In this document: one piece after another, positions 15,065 to 16,863 of the stretch
Layout: the number at the start of each line of letters is the position of its first letter
How positions within the stretch are numbered: the first letter of the stretch is position 1
Source: Thioalkalicoccus limnaeus
GTDB taxonomy: Bacteria; Pseudomonadota; Gammaproteobacteria; Chromatiales; Chromatiaceae
Direction of reading: 5' to 3'
Length of the DNA stretch: 16,863 nt
Assembly: GCF_041197575.1 (NCBI RefSeq)
Contig: NZ_JBDKXB010000042.1
Coordinates: forward strand, 1-16,863
The notes under the pieces: generated by a model
What the model saw: the letters and a program-made list of their open reading frames with translations, nothing else
What the model was told of the DNA's origin: nothing
Database searches by the model: none
Program-made: the position numbers and the translations under genes

Positions 15065-16573
15065 GTGCAACGGCAGCAGACAACGTCGGTCTTGAAGGGT
15101 CTCGATACGGAGCTCCTGCAGCAGGAGCTGACCGACGTCGGCGAAATCGCCGATCGGGTGCGGATTGCCCAGTTCGGCCTTGCCCGCCCGCTGCTCGCCA
15201 TGCGGCAGGCCCAGCTCGAAAGGGAGGCCGCACGGGTCACGCGGCGCAAGGGCGCCAACCACCCCGAGGCGGCCGCCCGGGCCCAGGCGGCCGCGCGCAT
15301 GGCGACGCGGGTCGCGGCCTTCGAGCAGGACCTCGCCCGGCTCCGCATCGATCCGCCGACCCTGAAGACGGAGACGGGAGCTGCGCTCTACGGGCGGGTG
15401 GTCGACGCAGGTGAGCCGGTGGGCGACCTCACCATTGTCATCCTGCAGAACGGCGAGCGCTTGGGCTTCGCCTGCACCGACCCGCGCGGCAGCTTCGCCC
15501 TGGAGGTGCCAGCCGGCGACGGGCTGGTGGTCTCGGTGCGCACCAAAGACGGCGTCGAGCCCTTCCGCGACCCGCAGCCCTTCACCCTGCAGCCGGGCCA
15601 GAAGCTATTCCGCGAGATCGACCTCGCCGCCCCCGGCACCAAGCCGTGCCCTGAGCCGCCGGAGGAGCCCACGACCCCACCCGAGACGGTGGCCGTCCCG
15701 GATCTCGTCGGTCTCCCGCCCGAAGACGCCGCGGCGAAGCTGAAGGCTGTCGGGCTGCGGCTTGGCCAGCAGCAGGAGCAGCCGGCGGCGGAGCTCGTGG
15801 GGCGCGTCGTCGCTCAGAGCCCCGAGGCGGGCACGGCCGTGCGGCCGGGCTCCGCCGTCGCCATCAAGGTCGGCGTGGCGATCGTCGAGCAGGTCGCCGT
15901 GCCTGGGCTCGTCGGCCTGCCGCTCGACAAGGCCGAGGCCGTTCTGAAGGAGACCGGGCTCGGGGTCGGCAGGATCGCCGAGGTCGAGGCCAGCGCCGAT
16001 CAAGCGGGTCGGGTCGTTCGTCAGGCGCCGGCGCCGCCGGCCAAGGTGCCCCCCGGCGCGACCGTCGATCTTTGGATCGGCGTCCCCGGTGAGCAGCCGG
16101 GTGGCGAAACCGTCCGCGTACCCAACCTGATCGGCCGCACGGTCGACGAGGCGACGGTGGCCCTGGACGAGGCTCGCCTCAAGCGCGGTGATGTCCGCCA
16201 GGTCGAGACCGACCGGCAAAGCTGGGGACGCGTCGTCGCCCAGGAGCCGAACGCGGACGCGACCCTGCCCAAGGGCAGCGCCGTGCAACTGCAGGTTGGC
16301 AGCCAGCCCCTGCGACGCGACGTGCCGCCTGTGCCGGTCGTAGCCGAGCGGGCGGAGCTTGAATTGCGTGAGCGAGGCATTGCGACGGACCAGCCGACGG
16401 GTTTCCTCGCGAGGCGGCTCGAGGCAGCCGAGGTACGCGACTCGCAGGACCTGGACGCCCTGCTCGCGCGGGACCGCCGCGAGGTGCGCGACGTCTTGGG
16501 CCTGAGGACGCTCAGTGACACCGACCGGACGATCGCTGCCCTCAAGCGCTTCCGGATGGCGCTCGACGAGTAG
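15065..16573 (+). CDS. Triple-PASTA protein with coiled-coil N-terminus and carboxypeptidase-regulatory-like domain
   Basis: A 502-residue protein. Residues 1-100 are charged and helical (LDTELLQQELTDVGEIADRV, later Ala/Arg-rich) and may form a coiled coil. About 107-187 looks like a carboxypeptidase-regulatory or similar beta-sandwich (ALYGRVVDAGEPVGDLTI, TDPRGSFALEVPAG, FTLQPGQ). Three PASTA domains follow at about 209-275, 277-344 and 350-417, each starting with V-P-x-[LI]-[VI]-G, a helix (DAAAKLKAVGL, KAEAVLKETGL, EATVALDEARL), the G-R-V-V-x-Q-x-P turn and a closing strand. The last 80 residues are helical with Arg/Asp-rich repeats (LLARDRREVRDVLGL). No signal peptide, transmembrane helix or kinase domain is seen, unlike PASTA kinases and PBPs. 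PASTA is known to bind peptidoglycan or act as a spacer. A fibre, envelope-binding or anchoring part of the eCIS is inferred. The GTG start is supported by GGAGG 8 bases upstream and sits 3 bases after the previous stop. Confidence 0.88.
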   Translation: MQRQQTTSVLKGLDTELLQQELTDVGEIADRVRIAQFGLARPLLAMRQAQLEREAARVTRRKGANHPEAAARAQAAARMATRVAAFEQDLARLRIDPPTLKTETGAALYGRVVDAGEPVGDLTIVILQNGERLGFACTDPRGSFALEVPAGDGLVVSVRTKDGVEPFRDPQPFTLQPGQKLFREIDLAAPGTKPCPEPPEEPTTPPETVAVPDLVGLPPEDAAAKLKAVGLRLGQQQEQPAAELVGRVVAQSPEAGTAVRPGSAVAIKVGVAIVEQVAVPGLVGLPLDKAEAVLKETGLGVGRIAEVEASADQAGRVVRQAPAPPAKVPPGATVDLWIGVPGEQPGGETVRVPNLIGRTVDEATVALDEARLKRGDVRQVETDRQSWGRVVAQEPNADATLPKGSAVQLQVGSQPLRRDVPPVPVVAERAELELRERGIATDQPTGFLARRLEAAEVRDSQDLDALLARDRREVRDVLGLRTLSDTDRTIAALKRFRMALDE

Positions 16574-16583
16574 GTCCGGCCTC

Positions 16584-16863
16584 ATGCCCGCCGCCAGTGC
16601 CGTCCGCGCCCCACCCAAGGCCAAGCCCGCGCCCAAGCCGGCCAAGCGACGCGGGGACGAGGCCGTCCAGACCAAGCTGGCGGTCGGCCCGGTCGGCGAC
16701 CGCTTCGAGCGCGAGGCCGACCGCATCGCCGATGCGGCGGTTCGGGCAGCGCCCCCACCGGCGAGCGCACCGCCGCCGGTCATCTCCGGGCTCGGTGCGC
16801 AACGGACCCCCGCTGCCCCTGTCAAGCCCGGCCCAGAGCAGGTGGACGAGGCCGAGGAGGCGC
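16584..16863 (+). CDS. DUF4157-type protein, 5' fragment running off the window
   Basis: Only the first 93 residues are visible, with no stop before the window end. The basic, Pro/Ala/Lys-rich N-terminus (about 1-25) is followed by VQTKLAVGPVGDRFEREAD at 28-46 and RIADAAVR, which closely fits the lead segment of DUF4157 proteins ('x-K-L-x-V-G-x-x-x-D-x-[FY]-E-x-E-A-D-R-x-A-D'). The rest of the family's motif, including the HEL-x-H metallopeptidase-like site that DUF4157 proteins usually carry, would lie beyond the window. Residues 55-93 are again Pro/Ala-rich. DUF4157 proteins are strongly associated with eCIS loci and include likely toxins or delivered proteins. The ATG starts 10 bases after the PASTA gene stop, with only a weak RBS-like GAGTAGG upstream. 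Confidence 0.8.
   Translation, partial: MPAASAVRAPPKAKPAPKPAKRRGDEAVQTKLAVGPVGDRFEREADRIADAAVRAAPPPASAPPPVISGLGAQRTPAAPVKPGPEQVDEAEEA

Noticed and set aside
15065..16573. PASTA protein as a Ser/Thr kinase or penicillin-binding protein
   Set aside because: No kinase or transpeptidase domain and no transmembrane segment; the N-terminal half is a helical region and a beta-sandwich.
1..16863. Contractile-tail prophage (P2- or Mu-like)
   Set aside because: No capsid, portal, terminase, integrase or lysis genes, while the AAA+ ATPase, CIS tube adaptor and DUF4157 start are eCIS marks. Genes outside the window could still change this.
1..16863. tRNA, rRNA, CRISPR array, insertion sequence or transposase
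   Set aside because: None seen: coding genes fill the window almost completely, and there are no evenly spaced repeats or transposase motifs. No intrinsic terminator was found in the short gaps.

Overview
The window is one strand of tightly packed genes (all +, gaps of -8 to +24 bases, no intergenic stretch over 25 bases) encoding the baseplate, spike, accessory and probable cargo part of an extracellular contractile injection system (eCIS), a phage-tail-like particle related to the antifeeding prophage (Afp), PVC and the cyanobacterial/Algoriphagus systems. Base composition is very GC-rich (visibly near 70%) with strong G/C third positions. The gene families suggest a high-GC, probably Gram-negative bacterium such as a proteobacterium. 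That is an impression, and the sequence has no taxonomic marker.

Layout. 1-1302: 3' part of an AAA+ ATPase gene (Afp15-like). 1295-1996: tube/baseplate adaptor (N-terminal domain of Afp7). 2008-2289: small separate LysM-like protein. 2293-3435 and 3435-3962: hub (gpD/gp27-like) and OB-fold spike (gp5/gpV-like), which together correspond to a fused Afp8/VgrG. 3967-4344: gp25-like wedge (Afp9). 4344-6860 and 6857-9217: two paralogous gpJ/gp6-like wedge proteins (Afp11 type). 9221-11509: gpI/gp7-like protein with a long beta-rich C-terminus (Afp12 type). 11534-15061: 1175-residue protein with a DUF6519-like N-terminus and a long right-handed beta-helix. 15065-16573: cytoplasmic-looking protein with a carboxypeptidase-regulatory-like fold and three PASTA repeats. 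16584 to the end: start of a DUF4157-type protein, a family frequent in eCIS loci as cargo or accessory.

How it fits together (inference from family knowledge). Hub and spike form the centre of the baseplate. The tube adaptor and LysM protein join them to the inner tube and sheath. gp25, the two J-like proteins and the Afp12-like protein build the surrounding wedges. The AAA+ ATPase probably acts in assembly or cargo loading. The beta-helix and PASTA proteins are the variable part, candidates for fibres, target recognition or envelope anchoring. Sheath, inner tube, cap, terminator and tape-measure genes are not in the window and presumably lie upstream. No PAAR tip gene is present at the place where Afp carries one.

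The parts most worth attention are the PASTA protein inside an eCIS operon, the DUF6519/beta-helix protein with two insertions, the duplicated J-like wedge proteins, the split hub/spike and adaptor/LysM genes, the missing PAAR gene, and an Asp-to-Glu change in the ATPase Walker B motif.
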